This document shows, piece after piece, positions 1 to 8,979 of a stretch of DNA of 64,000 nucleotides; within the stretch, counting starts at the first letter, position 1, and every line of letters begins with the position of its first letter. Source of the DNA: Paenibacillus tyrphae. GTDB lineage: Bacteria > Bacillota > Bacilli > Paenibacillales > NBRC-103111. The position numbers and the translations under genes are program-made. The stretch spans positions 239,802 to 303,801 of the forward strand of contig NZ_JNVM01000016.1 in NCBI RefSeq assembly GCF_000722545.1. The letters run 5' to 3'. The notes beneath the pieces were generated by a model. The model worked only from the letters and a program-made list of their open reading frames with translations. It ran no database searches and was not told the origin of the DNA.

Positions 1-45
1 CTACTTGACGGGGTGCAGTTCAGAACACTCGGCAGCCTCATTAGG

Positions 46-942
46 CTAAACGTTGGAATGAAGTTCGTTTTCATGACTGAACAGGTCCTGCGCCACGGTA
101 AGGAAGGCCTGAACTGCCGGAGAAACATATGGAATCGCCGGAAAAGCCAGCGCCACATGACGGCAATTTGCTTGTTTTAGATTCCCTAATTTAATTTTTG
201 GCTGGTCTTTGAGAAATAGTTCGGGCCCGATCGTAATCCCAAGTCCTTCTTGGACCATACTTGAAATGGTAGCGCAATCTTGAACTTCGAAGCGGACCGA
301 CGGTTTTATCTTAGCCTGAGCAAAAATCTCATCAACATGCGCCCGATAAACTCCTTTAGGCATAATAAAGGACTCTTCCTTTAACTCTTGCACATCAATT
401 GTTTTTTCCTTTTCAAATCGATGTCCTTCGGGATAGGCGACAACCATTTGATCTTTGATTAAAGGCAAAAGATTCAGATTCGCATTCATGTTGTGCTGTA
501 CAACAATTCCAATGTCAATGACACCCGTCTCAAACCACTCGATGATTTCCTCGTAGGTCCCTTCAAAGAAAATAAACTCAATGTTCGGATATTTTTTTTG
601 ATATTTCGAAATGATTTTTGGCAGGATGCAAGCTGTTGCGCTTGCGAAGCTTCCTATGCGTATCGTGCCTGCTTCAAGATTGGATGCGAAGGCTGCTTCT
701 TGCTTGATTTTTTCCATGTGGTTTAAGATTTCCCGCATATGCCCCAGCGTTCTCCGGCCCACTTCAGTCAGCATGAAGCCTTTTTTACGGTCCCGTATTA
801 GCAATGGAATACCTAATTCCGACTCCAGCCCGGCGACAGCGTGACTTACTGCGGATTGGGTCATGTTTAGTTTTTCCGCTGCTTTTGTGAAGCTGCCCGT
901 CTCAATGACTTTGGAAAAAACCTCGAATCGCGCTATAGTCAT
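46..942 (-). CDS. LysR-family transcriptional regulator
   Basis: A 298-residue protein of the usual LysR length. The N-terminal winged helix (about residues 2-60) has the family pattern of a helix-turn-helix around FTKAAEKLNMTQSAVS, followed by an effector-binding domain of periplasmic-binding-protein fold (about 90-290). It is divergent from the flavin oxidoreductase gene starting at 1053, with 110 bases between them, the classic arrangement in which a LysR protein controls its neighbour and itself. The effector cannot be predicted from sequence. The family assignment is firm; regulation of the neighbour is inferred from position only. Confidence 0.93.
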   Translation of the reverse strand: MTIARFEVFSKVIETGSFTKAAEKLNMTQSAVSHAVAGLESELGIPLLIRDRKKGFMLTEVGRRTLGHMREILNHMEKIKQEAAFASNLEAGTIRIGSFASATACILPKIISKYQKKYPNIEFIFFEGTYEEIIEWFETGVIDIGIVVQHNMNANLNLLPLIKDQMVVAYPEGHRFEKEKTIDVQELKEESFIMPKGVYRAHVDEIFAQAKIKPSVRFEVQDCATISSMVQEGLGITIGPELFLKDQPKIKLGNLKQANCRHVALAFPAIPYVSPAVQAFLTVAQDLFSHENELHSNV

Positions 943-978
943 GAGCTACACCTCATATATCTTATGAATATTATGAAT

Positions 979-1008
979 TTGATTAATGTTAACATGGGAT
1001 TATATACT
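979..1008 (+). promoter_or_regulatory. Probable sigma-A promoter of namA in the LysR-namA divergent region
   Basis: TTGATT at 979-984 and TATACT at 1003-1008 are separated by 18 bases and lie 45 bases before the namA start. Just upstream (about 962-977) two adjacent copies of TTATGAAT occur, AT-rich sequence of the sort bound by LysR proteins. No transcript data are available, so this is a sequence match only. Confidence 0.5.
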
Positions 1009-1052
1009 GATGCAAGCAGGATCGTCTTTCAAATCTAGGGGAGGCTGCTTCC

Positions 1053-2084
1053 ATGACTTTAAAACTTTTTTCTTCGTACGATCTGAAGGGGCTGCACTTA
1101 AAAAATCGCATTGTGATGGCGCCGATGTGCCAGTATGCCGTCAAAGCAAAAGACGGAAAGCCGAACGATTGGCATTATGTGCATTATCTCAGCCGCGCTA
1201 TTGGCGGAACGGGCCTCATTATTATGGAGATGACCGATGTCGATCCCGACGGCCGAATTACCGATTTTGACCTCGGTTTGTGGTCGGATGAGCATATTTC
1301 CGCATTCGCCAAAATTATTGATGGCGTACATGCTCATAACGGCAAAATTGGCATTCAGCTTGCTCATGCGGGACGGAAAACGGAAGATGTGGCCGTGCCT
1401 ATCGCCCCAACTGCGATAAAATTTCCGGGTTCGCCTTACCAAATGCCGTGTGAGCTTGCGACCGATGAGATTCAAATCGTCGTCCAAAAATTTGCCGATG
1501 CTGCCCGCCGTGCCGTAAAAGCCGGAGTAGATACGATCGAGCTTCATGGAGCTCACGGTTATTTGATCCATCAATTCCAATCACCGTTGACCAATAAACG
1601 GGAGGATCGGTATGGCCAAGAGCTTGCCCGTTTTGGTGTGGAAGTCATCCAAGCCGTAAAAGCGGAAATGCCTGCGGATATGCCGCTCCTCTTCCGTATT
1701 TCGGCTGTCGAATATGCCGATGGCGGATATGATATCGATCACGCGATTGAATTGGCCAAAGCCTACAAAGCTGTCGGGGTAGACGCGTTTCATGTAAGTA
1801 CGGGCGGAGAAGGACCCCCCGGAGAGAAAAAGCCGGGCAATTACCCCGGGTATCAAGTGCCTTTTGCCCGTAGTATCCGCGAGGCGGTGGGCTTGCCTGT
1901 CATTGCCGTGGGTATGCTTGAAGATCCGTTGCTGGCCGAATCGATCATCGACAATGAAGCAGACTTTGTAGCGATTGGACGGGCCCTGCTGCGTGATCCT
2001 TATTGGGCTGTTCATGCCGCGGTTGCACTCGGTCACGAGCAAACTCCTATTGCGGAACCTTATAGAGCCGCTTACGAAGTATAA
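1053..2084 (+). CDS. namA: NADPH dehydrogenase, old yellow enzyme family (YqjM/NamA-like)
   Basis: A 343-residue FMN-dependent ene-reductase that reduces activated C=C bonds of enals, enones, maleimides and nitro compounds with NADPH. The sequence matches the YqjM subclass closely: MAPMCQY places Cys26 and Tyr28 where YqjM has its redox-tuning cysteine and substrate tyrosine, and HGAHGYLIHQF near residue 165 supplies the paired substrate-binding histidines. The C-terminal ALLRDPYW segment is typical of the phosphate-binding end of the barrel. GGGGAGG precedes the ATG. Divergent from the LysR gene, probably its regulator; likely role is electrophile detoxification or stress response. Confidence 0.93.
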   Translation: MTLKLFSSYDLKGLHLKNRIVMAPMCQYAVKAKDGKPNDWHYVHYLSRAIGGTGLIIMEMTDVDPDGRITDFDLGLWSDEHISAFAKIIDGVHAHNGKIGIQLAHAGRKTEDVAVPIAPTAIKFPGSPYQMPCELATDEIQIVVQKFADAARRAVKAGVDTIELHGAHGYLIHQFQSPLTNKREDRYGQELARFGVEVIQAVKAEMPADMPLLFRISAVEYADGGYDIDHAIELAKAYKAVGVDAFHVSTGGEGPPGEKKPGNYPGYQVPFARSIREAVGLPVIAVGMLEDPLLAESIIDNEADFVAIGRALLRDPYWAVHAAVALGHEQTPIAEPYRAAYEV

Positions 2085-2109
2085 AAATGTAAAAAGGGAG
2101 AAGAAAAGC

Positions 2110-2649
2110 TTGCTTAAACGACCGGAACAAAACGAATACGATCCGTATTTCTCGAGGTACATCGAGCTTGTGCCTGAAGACGATATCCTGGCTTTTCTTG
2201 AACGCCAACGAAACCGAATAAACGGCTTTTTCGGTCATCTTAGCGAAGAGCAAGGATCGCATCACCATGTGTGGGGGAAGTGGAGCTTTAAGGAAGTGCT
2301 CGGTCATATCAGCGATTCGGAGCGTGTGATGAGCTATTGGATGCTTAGCGTTGCACGCGGAGATACCATGAAACTTCTTGGCTACGATCAGGATATTTAC
2401 GTAAACAACGGTCGCTTCGGGGAGCATACAATTCCCGAGTTGCTTGTAGATTTCGAAGCAGTCAGACAAGCGACACGTACGCTTTTGACAACAATTGCAG
2501 AGACCGACTGGTTACGGGTAGGCCATGTGGTCAATAAAGCTGTGACCGCCCGAAGTCTTCTCTATGTGATGGTCGGTCATACGGAGCATCATTTACATGT
2601 CATTCAGCAGCAGTTTGGTCGAAAACCGGAAGGATGCAGGATGCTATGA
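2110..2649 (+). CDS. DinB-family (YfiT-like) putative metal-dependent protein
   Basis: A four-helix-bundle DinB/YfiT superfamily protein of 179 residues. The conserved metal-ligand histidines are visible in the LGHISDSER segment and the paired HTEHHLHVI segment near the C terminus. I choose the TTG at 2110 because AAAAAGGGAG lies about ten bases upstream; longer in-frame starts would overlap namA. It begins 25 bases after namA and may be cotranscribed. Such proteins are often thiol-transferase-like or stress-linked, but no substrate can be assigned. Confidence 0.82.
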   Translation: MLKRPEQNEYDPYFSRYIELVPEDDILAFLERQRNRINGFFGHLSEEQGSHHHVWGKWSFKEVLGHISDSERVMSYWMLSVARGDTMKLLGYDQDIYVNNGRFGEHTIPELLVDFEAVRQATRTLLTTIAETDWLRVGHVVNKAVTARSLLYVMVGHTEHHLHVIQQQFGRKPEGCRML

Positions 2650-2737
2650 TCAGCGGCCGTTTTACAAGGAGTTCTGTCCTTCCACGAAGAAGTTAAATAC
2701 GCGGTTCGCTGACAGAAAGGAAAGTGGGAGGGAAAAC

Positions 2738-3184
2738 ATGACGGAAGAAGAGGCAAAACGGCTGTTGCTGCTCCACAGTTTCTCAATTGATGAGGCGATC
2801 GACCATCCGAAGGGTCAAACCGGATTTCTGATGTCGCTTCGCCCGTACCGCGGCTTGATCGAAGAGAACTTTCACGAGGTCATGTACGCTCTGTATATCC
2901 TGCAAAAGAGGCTTGGGCCGGACGCTCCGTATCTGGATCGGGATCTTGTCACCGCCGTATGGGGGATGTGCCACTTAAGCCGGGCGTGGGGCGTTCATCC
3001 GGACGGCATGCTCCGTTCTAACCGGTTGATCGCGGAAGAGGACGTGAGCCGATTAGAAGAATGGATCGACATGATTTCGTATGCGTTCCTGAATTTGTTG
3101 GAAGGCAATGGGGATGAGGCCTTTTTCGAATACTTGGAAAGCTACGGCGCATTCCGGGAGCCGAAACTTGAAGAGGAAGGGTAA
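2738..3184 (+). CDS. Conserved-looking hypothetical protein, 148 aa
   Basis: I do not recognise a family. The start at 2738 is chosen because GTGGGAGGG lies just before the ATG, whereas the longer in-frame ORF from 2597 overlaps the DinB gene. The protein is acidic (starts MTEEEAKR, ends KLEEEG), mostly helical in appearance, without a signal peptide or membrane span. It contains a central WGMCHLSRAWGVHPDG segment that looks conserved in character. Same strand and close spacing to the DinB gene suggest one operon. Confidence 0.7.
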   Translation: MTEEEAKRLLLLHSFSIDEAIDHPKGQTGFLMSLRPYRGLIEENFHEVMYALYILQKRLGPDAPYLDRDLVTAVWGMCHLSRAWGVHPDGMLRSNRLIAEEDVSRLEEWIDMISYAFLNLLEGNGDEAFFEYLESYGAFREPKLEEEG

Positions 3185-3283
3185 CCCGTTGATGTCGGCA
3201 ATGATATTTGCCGTAGAGCTTGCCCGAGGCGCAATTTCTGCAAATGGAAGAGTGCGGCTCGGGCATGGGGATGCACAACTGAA

Positions 3284-3907
3284 TTAAGATTTAAAACGGC
3301 ATTTCAGCAGATAAACTTCATCGTACGATTTGATTAATTCGTCAGGGTCCGGTCTGAAACTCGTCGGACCCTGCTCCTTCTTGCGTACAATCGCGCTTAA
3401 AGTAATGGGCTCCTCCGGTACGATCTTTTGGCTGCCAATCATCGAACCCCACGTAGATGAAATAAAAGCTTCTTTGGCCATGGAGCCCTTACTGGAGGAG
3501 AAACTGCCTCCGTCCCGTACCGAAACAATCCACATTTGCTCCTTCTCGTTTACGTTGGTCAGGCTCCAGTACAGCTTATTTTCACGCTTGGGCCTCATAC
3601 TCGACCCCATCGATGCCATAGTCTCCTTAAACGATCCGTTTACATAATGTTCCATCCAGCAATCGATCTGGGTGATACTCTCGTCATCCGTTTGAAACTT
3701 ATAGATGAATAAACTGTCCGTGCCTGCGGCGCTTTGGATGGATGCATATTCGTCATCCGTTATCGGAACATAGCTTATCGCATTTTTTTCACTAGGAGAA
3801 GCGGTTGTATTGACCAGCTTCGCAAGGTGCTTCTTCGGTGCGTCATTCCAGATCCCGGCCGCAAAGGCAAGCGCGAATAAACAGGCGAGAAATACTTTTA
3901 GTTTCAT
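3284..3907 (-). CDS. Hypothetical secreted or membrane-anchored protein
   Basis: The 207-residue product begins with MKLKVFLACLFALAFAAGIW, an uncleaved signal anchor or signal peptide, and the rest is soluble and mixed alpha/beta with two tryptophan-rich stretches (CWMEHYV, LYWSLTNV). The ORF could start 26 codons further upstream, but the ATG at 3907 follows GGAGGTCTTATCTG, a good ribosome binding site. It converges on the plus-strand gene ending at 3184. I recognise no domain; a role outside the membrane is inferred from the N terminus only. Confidence 0.7.
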   Translation of the reverse strand: MKLKVFLACLFALAFAAGIWNDAPKKHLAKLVNTTASPSEKNAISYVPITDDEYASIQSAAGTDSLFIYKFQTDDESITQIDCWMEHYVNGSFKETMASMGSSMRPKRENKLYWSLTNVNEKEQMWIVSVRDGGSFSSSKGSMAKEAFISSTWGSMIGSQKIVPEEPITLSAIVRKKEQGPTSFRPDPDELIKSYDEVYLLKCRFKS

Positions 3908-3955
3908 CAGATAAGACCTCCAAACATGTTCGTGCAAACGGAACGTTCCAACACC

Positions 3956-3985
3956 AATATACCATATCTTGGTTTTTTGTACCAA
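3956..3985 (-). promoter_or_regulatory. Possible promoter of the 3284-3907 gene
   Basis: On the minus strand TTGGTA (3980-3985) and TATATT (3956-3961) are 18 bases apart and about 50 bases upstream of the chosen start. Both boxes deviate from consensus, so this is tentative. Confidence 0.35.
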
Positions 3986-4081
3986 TTATGTTACAAGACT
4001 TTTCTCATTGAGAGGTGAAAAGTGTATCCTGCGCGCAAATGTTTGGGCGTTGTCAACTCGATTTAAAGACAATTTAAAGAT

Positions 4082-4111
4082 TTGTCTCTAAATACCCGCT
4101 GGCGCTATGAT
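4082..4111 (+). promoter_or_regulatory. Possible promoter of the 4159-7473 operon
   Basis: TTGTCT at 4082-4087 and TATGAT at 4106-4111, spacing 18, lie about 48 bases before the first gene. The region just upstream has two copies of an ATTTAAAGA-like word, a possible regulator site. Sequence match only. Confidence 0.4.
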
Positions 4112-4158
4112 GATATTGAAATCGCTATCAATCGTGAAGAAGGGAGCTGTCTTGATCG

Positions 4159-5175
4159 ATGAGAACCGTGGAGGAACTGGAGCATAAGCTTGCCGAGCCG
4201 TCGCCAGCTTTGGTGCAGGAGATGAAGTCGCTGGAGGGGGACATCATGCTGCTCGGGGTGGGCGGCAAAATGGGACCGAGTCTCGCCAAGCTGGCGATCA
4301 ACGCGATCCGGGAATCGGGGGTCGGCCGTAAAGTATACGGCGTGTCGAGATTTTCAGAACAAGGGCTGAAGGAAGAGCTGGAGAGCTTCGGCGTCGAAAC
4401 GATCGCGTGCGATCTGCTGAACGATGAGCAACTGCAAAAGCTTCCTGACGTGAAAAACGTCGTTTATATGGCCGGCACGAAATTCGGCACCACGGGCAGA
4501 GAGTATTTTACATGGGCGATGAACGCTTATTTGCCGGGCCGCGTGGCGGAGAAGTTCCGCCATTCACGGATCGTGGTATTCTCCACCGGCAACGTCTACC
4601 CGTTGACTCCTGTCCTACAAGGCGGAGCGAGCGAATCGACAGCTCCGTCGCCGGCCGGCGAGTATGGGCAGTCGTGTCTCGGGCGGGAGCGGGTGTTCGA
4701 GCATTTTTCCCATCAATACGGAACGCCGGTCTTGATCTACCGTCTCAATTATGCGATCGATCTGCGGTACGGGGTGCTGCTGGAAATTGCAAAATCGGTG
4801 AAGGAAGGCCGTCCGATCGACGTGTCTATGGGGCATTTCAACTGCATCTGGCAGGGTGACGCCAACGAGATAGCGCTTCGTTCGCTGCTGCGCTGCAAGC
4901 AAGGGGCGGAAGTGCTGAACGTGACCGGCCCGGAGACGGTATCGATCCGGTATGCGGCTGCGGAGCTCGCCAAGCGGCTTGGAACGGAAGCGGTGTTCAC
5001 CGGACAGGAGGCGGACACGGCGCTGCTCAGTAACGCGTCAAAATGCATGCAGCTGTTCGGGTATCCGCGGGTATCGCTTTTGCAAATGATCGATTGGGTG
5101 GCCGACTGGGTGCTGCATGAAGGCAAGATGATTAATAAACCGACACACTTTCAGGAAAGAGAGGGGAAATTTTAA
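4159..5175 (+). CDS. NAD-dependent epimerase/dehydratase family protein
   Basis: An extended short-chain dehydrogenase of 338 residues. A Rossmann beta-alpha-beta unit around residues 28-45 reads LLGVGGKMGPSL, a G-x-G-G-x-x-G variant of the usual NAD motif. The active-site region has a serine-threonine stretch VFSTGNVYP and a tyrosine-containing GEYGQSCLGRE segment where YxxxK is expected; the lysine position is not preserved as in classical SDRs, so chemistry may be altered. It is the first gene of a tightly packed set with the DapA-like aldolase (3-base gap), suggesting joint catabolism of a sugar or sugar acid. Confidence 0.82.
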   Translation: MRTVEELEHKLAEPSPALVQEMKSLEGDIMLLGVGGKMGPSLAKLAINAIRESGVGRKVYGVSRFSEQGLKEELESFGVETIACDLLNDEQLQKLPDVKNVVYMAGTKFGTTGREYFTWAMNAYLPGRVAEKFRHSRIVVFSTGNVYPLTPVLQGGASESTAPSPAGEYGQSCLGRERVFEHFSHQYGTPVLIYRLNYAIDLRYGVLLEIAKSVKEGRPIDVSMGHFNCIWQGDANEIALRSLLRCKQGAEVLNVTGPETVSIRYAAAELAKRLGTEAVFTGQEADTALLSNASKCMQLFGYPRVSLLQMIDWVADWVLHEGKMINKPTHFQEREGKF

Positions 5176-5178
5176 CGT

Positions 5179-6246
5179 ATGGGCAGCAGAAAACCGTTGT
5201 CACCGGAACAATCCCAGGCGCTGCACGAAGGGCTGGTCATTCCCGCTCACCCGCTGGCGCTGGACGAACATCGGCAGCTCGACGAGCGCAGCCAGCGCGC
5301 TTTAACCCGCTATTATGCCGCATCGGGCGCCGGAGGCGTCGCGGTGGGCGTGCATTCGACGCAGTTTGAAATCCGCGAGCCGCAGTTCAACTTGTTCGAG
5401 AAAGTGCTGCGAATGGCCTCTGAGGAGGTCGATCGGGCCAACATCGCGCGTCCGTTCCTGAAAATCGCCGGAATTTGCGGCCCGACCGAGCAGGCGCTGA
5501 GCGAAGCGGATACAGCGGTCGGACTCGGGTATGACGCCGGGCTGCTGAGCATGGGCGGGCTGCAGAGCTTGAGCGAGGCGCAAATCCTCGAACGCACGGC
5601 GCGGGTCGCCGAAAAGATGCCGGTTGTCGGCTTTTATTTGCAGCCGTCCGTCGGCGGGAAGGTATTCAGCTTCGACTTTTGGAAGGAGTTTGCGACCATT
5701 CGAGGCATCGTGGCGATTAAAATGGCGCCATTTAATCGGTACCAAACGATCGACGTGGCGCGGGCTGTCTGCTATTCGTCCCGGCGCGACGAGATTGCGC
5801 TGTATACCGGCAACGACGATAACATCGTGAACGATCTGTTGACGGTATACCGCTTTATGGTGGACGGCAAGCCCGTGGAAAAACGAATCGTCGGCGGGCT
5901 GCTTGGGCATTGGGCGGTCTGGACGCGCAAAGCGGTCGAGCTGCTGGAGGAAATCAAGCGAGTGCGGCAATCGGGGACGATCGGCAGCGAGTGGCTGACC
6001 CGCAACGTGGCGGTGACGGATGCGAACGCGGCGTTTTTCGATCCGGCGCACGGATTTGCCGGCTGCATTCCGGGCATCCACGAGGTGCTCCGCCGTCAAG
6101 GGCTGATGAAAGGTGTCTGGTGCCTGAATCCTCACGAAACGCTGTCTCCGGGGCAGGCAGAGGAGATCGACCGGGTGTACCGGGACTACCCGGAATTGAA
6201 TGACGATGCGTTCATCCGTGAGCATTTAGCGTCTTGGATGGCTTGA
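5179..6246 (+). CDS. Dihydrodipicolinate synthase/N-acetylneuraminate lyase-family aldolase
   Basis: A 355-residue class I aldolase-type TIM barrel. The segment RGIVAIKMAPFNRYQT places Lys181 where family members form the Schiff base with a keto acid. It is longer than DapA (about 290), with an extended C terminus. Genomic context with an epimerase/dehydrogenase and an M20 amidohydrolase argues against lysine biosynthesis and for retro-aldol cleavage of a 2-keto-3-deoxy-type intermediate; that function is inference. Confidence 0.82.
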   Translation: MGSRKPLSPEQSQALHEGLVIPAHPLALDEHRQLDERSQRALTRYYAASGAGGVAVGVHSTQFEIREPQFNLFEKVLRMASEEVDRANIARPFLKIAGICGPTEQALSEADTAVGLGYDAGLLSMGGLQSLSEAQILERTARVAEKMPVVGFYLQPSVGGKVFSFDFWKEFATIRGIVAIKMAPFNRYQTIDVARAVCYSSRRDEIALYTGNDDNIVNDLLTVYRFMVDGKPVEKRIVGGLLGHWAVWTRKAVELLEEIKRVRQSGTIGSEWLTRNVAVTDANAAFFDPAHGFAGCIPGIHEVLRRQGLMKGVWCLNPHETLSPGQAEEIDRVYRDYPELNDDAFIREHLASWMA

Positions 6247-6270
6247 GTTCCCGGGGAAAGGGGTGAACGA

Positions 6271-7473
6271 ATGAAACCGATTCATGAGGACGGTCAGAAG
6301 CTGTTGGCGTCGGCGGAACGGCTTGCGGACTCGCTAGTAGCATTTCGCCGCGACCTGCACGCTGAGCCCGAGTTGAGTTTGGACGAACGGGAAACGTCCC
6401 GCAAGGTGGCAGAGCAGTTGACCGGGCTTGGGCTTAAGGTGCGGACCGGCGTCGGCGGGTATGGCGTGACGGCCGAACTTCGCGGCAGCGGACCCGGGCC
6501 CGTCATTGCGCTGCGCGCCGATATGGATGCGCTGCCGGTGACGGAAGAGACCGGCCTGCCGTTCGCCTCGCGCCGCCCGGGCGTCATGCACGCCTGCGGC
6601 CATGACGGGCATACGGCGATTTTGCTCGGCGCGGCCCAGCTGCTCACGGAGCGGCGGGAGCGCTTGAACGGTAGCGTGCGGTTCCTGTTCCAAGCAGCAG
6701 AGGAAATCAACGCAGGCGCCAAAGCGATGATCGCGGACGGCGCGCTGGACGGCGTCTCGGAAATTTACGGACTGCACAATTTGCCGACGCTTTCGGCGGG
6801 CAAAATAGCGACTCGCGCCGGTGCGCTCATGGGCTCCGTCGACCGTATCGAGATCGACATCGAGGGGAAAGGAGGACATGGGGCCATCCCCGATCAGTGC
6901 ATCGATCCGATCGTGGCGGCTTCGGCCATCGTTCTATCTCTGCAAACCGCCGTAAGCCGCGAGCTTTCGCCGTTCGCCCCTGCCGTCGTAACCGTCGGCA
7001 GCCTACAGGCCGGGGAAGCGAACAACGTCATCCCTCACAGGGCTCGTCTGACCGGTACGGTACGGACGTTTGCGCTGGAGGTGCAGAGCGGCATGCCGGA
7101 GCGGCTGGAACGGCTCGTGACGCGGATCGCCGAAGGCTACCGGTGCCGGGCCGAGCTCCGTTACATTTCGCAGACTCCGGTGCTTGTCAATCATGACGAG
7201 TGCCTGGCCTACGCCGAGAGAGCCATGGACAGGCTTCTGGGGCATGAACGGCGTATTCAGGCGGAGCCGACGATGGCGGGCGAGGATTTCTCCGTCTATT
7301 TGCAGCGGGTGCCGGGCTGCTTTTTTTGGCTCGGTTCAGGTCCCGAGACGGGAGCGGAGCAAGCTTTCGGACTGCACCATCCCCGGTTTACGCTTAACGA
7401 AGCGTGTCTCCCTGTCGGGGCGGCGGCGCTCGCCGCCGTTGCTTTGGAGCGGTCGGCATCGGGGCAGGCATAA
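6271..7473 (+). CDS. M20-family amidohydrolase (N-acyl amino acid or hippurate hydrolase type)
   Basis: A 400-residue dinuclear metal hydrolase. Visible motifs are ALRADMDALPVTE, the metal-binding MHACGHDGH (Cys109, His111), the general-base region AAEEINAGA, GLHNLP, and the C-terminal MAGEDFS followed by a metal His in LHHPRF. The middle third (about 185-300) is the lid/dimerisation domain. Relatives remove acyl groups from amino acids or amino sugars. It lies 24 bases after the aldolase, so it is probably cotranscribed and may deacylate the substrate of the pathway. Confidence 0.9.
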   Translation: MKPIHEDGQKLLASAERLADSLVAFRRDLHAEPELSLDERETSRKVAEQLTGLGLKVRTGVGGYGVTAELRGSGPGPVIALRADMDALPVTEETGLPFASRRPGVMHACGHDGHTAILLGAAQLLTERRERLNGSVRFLFQAAEEINAGAKAMIADGALDGVSEIYGLHNLPTLSAGKIATRAGALMGSVDRIEIDIEGKGGHGAIPDQCIDPIVAASAIVLSLQTAVSRELSPFAPAVVTVGSLQAGEANNVIPHRARLTGTVRTFALEVQSGMPERLERLVTRIAEGYRCRAELRYISQTPVLVNHDECLAYAERAMDRLLGHERRIQAEPTMAGEDFSVYLQRVPGCFFWLGSGPETGAEQAFGLHHPRFTLNEACLPVGAAALAAVALERSASGQA

Positions 7474-7509
7474 ATGAAGAGTCACTTTGAAAACGTCACC
7501 TTTTTGCAA

Positions 7510-7537
7510 TTGGCAGATTCCTCCGGTCGGGTATAAT
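7510..7537 (+). promoter_or_regulatory. Probable sigma-A promoter of the GGDEF-like regulator gene
   Basis: TTGGCA at 7510-7515 and a perfect TATAAT at 7532-7537 are separated by 16 bases and precede the regulator start by about 40 bases. The regulator therefore seems to have its own transcript in addition to read-through from 4159-7473. Confidence 0.55.
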
Positions 7538-7578
7538 GGAGATAGATTGAACACAAGCATGGGTAAGGCGGTGTTGTC

Positions 7579-8931
7579 ATGTTCGGGACTGATGGTCCGT
7601 CCACTGTAGAAAAAGGAATTCCGATAGCGCTGATCGGACCGGAGCCGATGATTCCCGTCATGCTGCAAGCGATGAAATCGTTTCCGTCTTTCGTTCCCGT
7701 CACCGGGGCGTATGCGAATCTGGAAGAAGCGGTTCAATGGACCCGGGACCTGATGGACCGCGTCGAAGTGATCCTATATTCGGGACCGCTTCCATACCAG
7801 ATATGCCATGACCGCGTCCAACTGTGCGTACCCGCTCATTTTGTTCCGCTGAACGGCTCGGGACTGTACCGGTCGTTGTTTCGGGCGGAGCGGATGGGGC
7901 GGCTCGGTGCCATGTCCGTCGATACGCTGACCCGCCAGCCGTTCGTGAAAACGTTCCGCGAGCTGGGCCAATCGCTGCCTGAACTGACGTTCTATGCAGG
8001 CGGCGATCCTGTGGATACGGAAGCGATCGTTCGTTTTCATGCGGAGCAACACGCTCAGGGAAACACGGCGATTGGCTTAACCGCGCTCCGTTCCGTATCG
8101 TTGAAGCTGAGCGAGCTCGGCGTGCCGAACGAATGGGTGCTGCCGACCGAGCAGGATATCATCGTCGCGCTTGAACGGGCGCTGTTGTCGACCGAATCCC
8201 GCCGCAGCAAGGAATCGCAAATTGTGGTGGGCTTGATCGACGTGGATGGGTTCCGCAAAGCGGCCGATCTCCGGAAGTCGGAGCATGACGTGCAGCGGCT
8301 GAAGCTGGACATTCACCGGATGATGCTCGAATATGCCGAAACGATCGAAGGGCACTTGACCCCGCTTGGCGGCGACGAATATTTGTTCGTCACGACGCGG
8401 GGGACGTTCGAGCGCCATACAGGCGGGTACAAATATATCCCGCTGGCTAAAATGGCGCAGGACGCCTTTTCCCTTTCGCTGAGCATCGGCATCGGCTTCG
8501 GCCGGTCCGCCCACGAAGCGGGCTCGCATGCCCGGATGGCGCTGCGGCGGGCCAAAGACGCGGGCGGCAGCATCAGCTTCATCGTTCGCGAGGACGAGAG
8601 CGTCATCGGTCCGCTGGAAATGGCCGAGCCCCTTAGCGCCGGCCTGTCGCTGCTGGACGCCGCCTTGATCCGGAAAGCGGAGGAGGCCGGCTTGACCCAG
8701 ACGTATTTGAGCCGGGTGGTCGCCCAGCTCACCCGTACGGGCAAGACGGACTATAACGTTCACGAGCTGGCGTCGGCTCTCGGCGTGACCGTCCGCAGCA
8801 CCCACCGGCTGCTCACGCAGTGGATGGATGAAGGACTGGTCGAGGTGGCCGGAGAGGAACGGGGCAGAGCGAAAGGCAGGCCGAAGCAAATTTACCGGTT
8901 TTCCTTTCTGGATGACCTGCTTCGCCGTTAA
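7579..8931 (+). CDS. Putative regulator with GGDEF-like domain and C-terminal winged helix
   Basis: A 450-residue protein I cannot assign to a named family. Residues 1-195 form an uncharacterised alpha/beta region. Residues about 213-350 resemble a nucleotide-cyclase/GGDEF fold: QIVVGLIDVDGFRK matches the metal-binding first strand, LGGDEYLFV is a GGDEF-like hairpin, and SLSIGIGFG with ARMALRRAKDAG matches the end of the domain. Residues about 385-450 look like a winged helix (NVHELASALGVTVRSTHRLLTQWMDEGLVE) with a basic wing. No membrane span is seen. Its position inside the catabolic cluster suggests a nucleotide-sensing transcription factor of that cluster; this is inference. Confidence 0.65.
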   Translation: MFGTDGPSTVEKGIPIALIGPEPMIPVMLQAMKSFPSFVPVTGAYANLEEAVQWTRDLMDRVEVILYSGPLPYQICHDRVQLCVPAHFVPLNGSGLYRSLFRAERMGRLGAMSVDTLTRQPFVKTFRELGQSLPELTFYAGGDPVDTEAIVRFHAEQHAQGNTAIGLTALRSVSLKLSELGVPNEWVLPTEQDIIVALERALLSTESRRSKESQIVVGLIDVDGFRKAADLRKSEHDVQRLKLDIHRMMLEYAETIEGHLTPLGGDEYLFVTTRGTFERHTGGYKYIPLAKMAQDAFSLSLSIGIGFGRSAHEAGSHARMALRRAKDAGGSISFIVREDESVIGPLEMAEPLSAGLSLLDAALIRKAEEAGLTQTYLSRVVAQLTRTGKTDYNVHELASALGVTVRSTHRLLTQWMDEGLVEVAGEERGRAKGRPKQIYRFSFLDDLLRR

Positions 8932-8979
8932 AAAGCATGCTTGTCGTTTATATCGGACTTAGCTGAGGAGGATGTACGC

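Noticed and set aside
3194..3211. Hairpin CGGCAA/TTGCCG after the 148-aa gene as terminator
   Set aside because: Only six base pairs and no T run follow.
5302..6225. Long minus-strand ORF of 307 codons opposite the aldolase gene
   Set aside because: Its product is rich in Arg/His and low-complexity, it has no ribosome binding site, and the plus strand encodes a clear aldolase. Several similar long shadows (for example 8077-8889, 32633-33934, 57834-58955) were dropped for the same reason.
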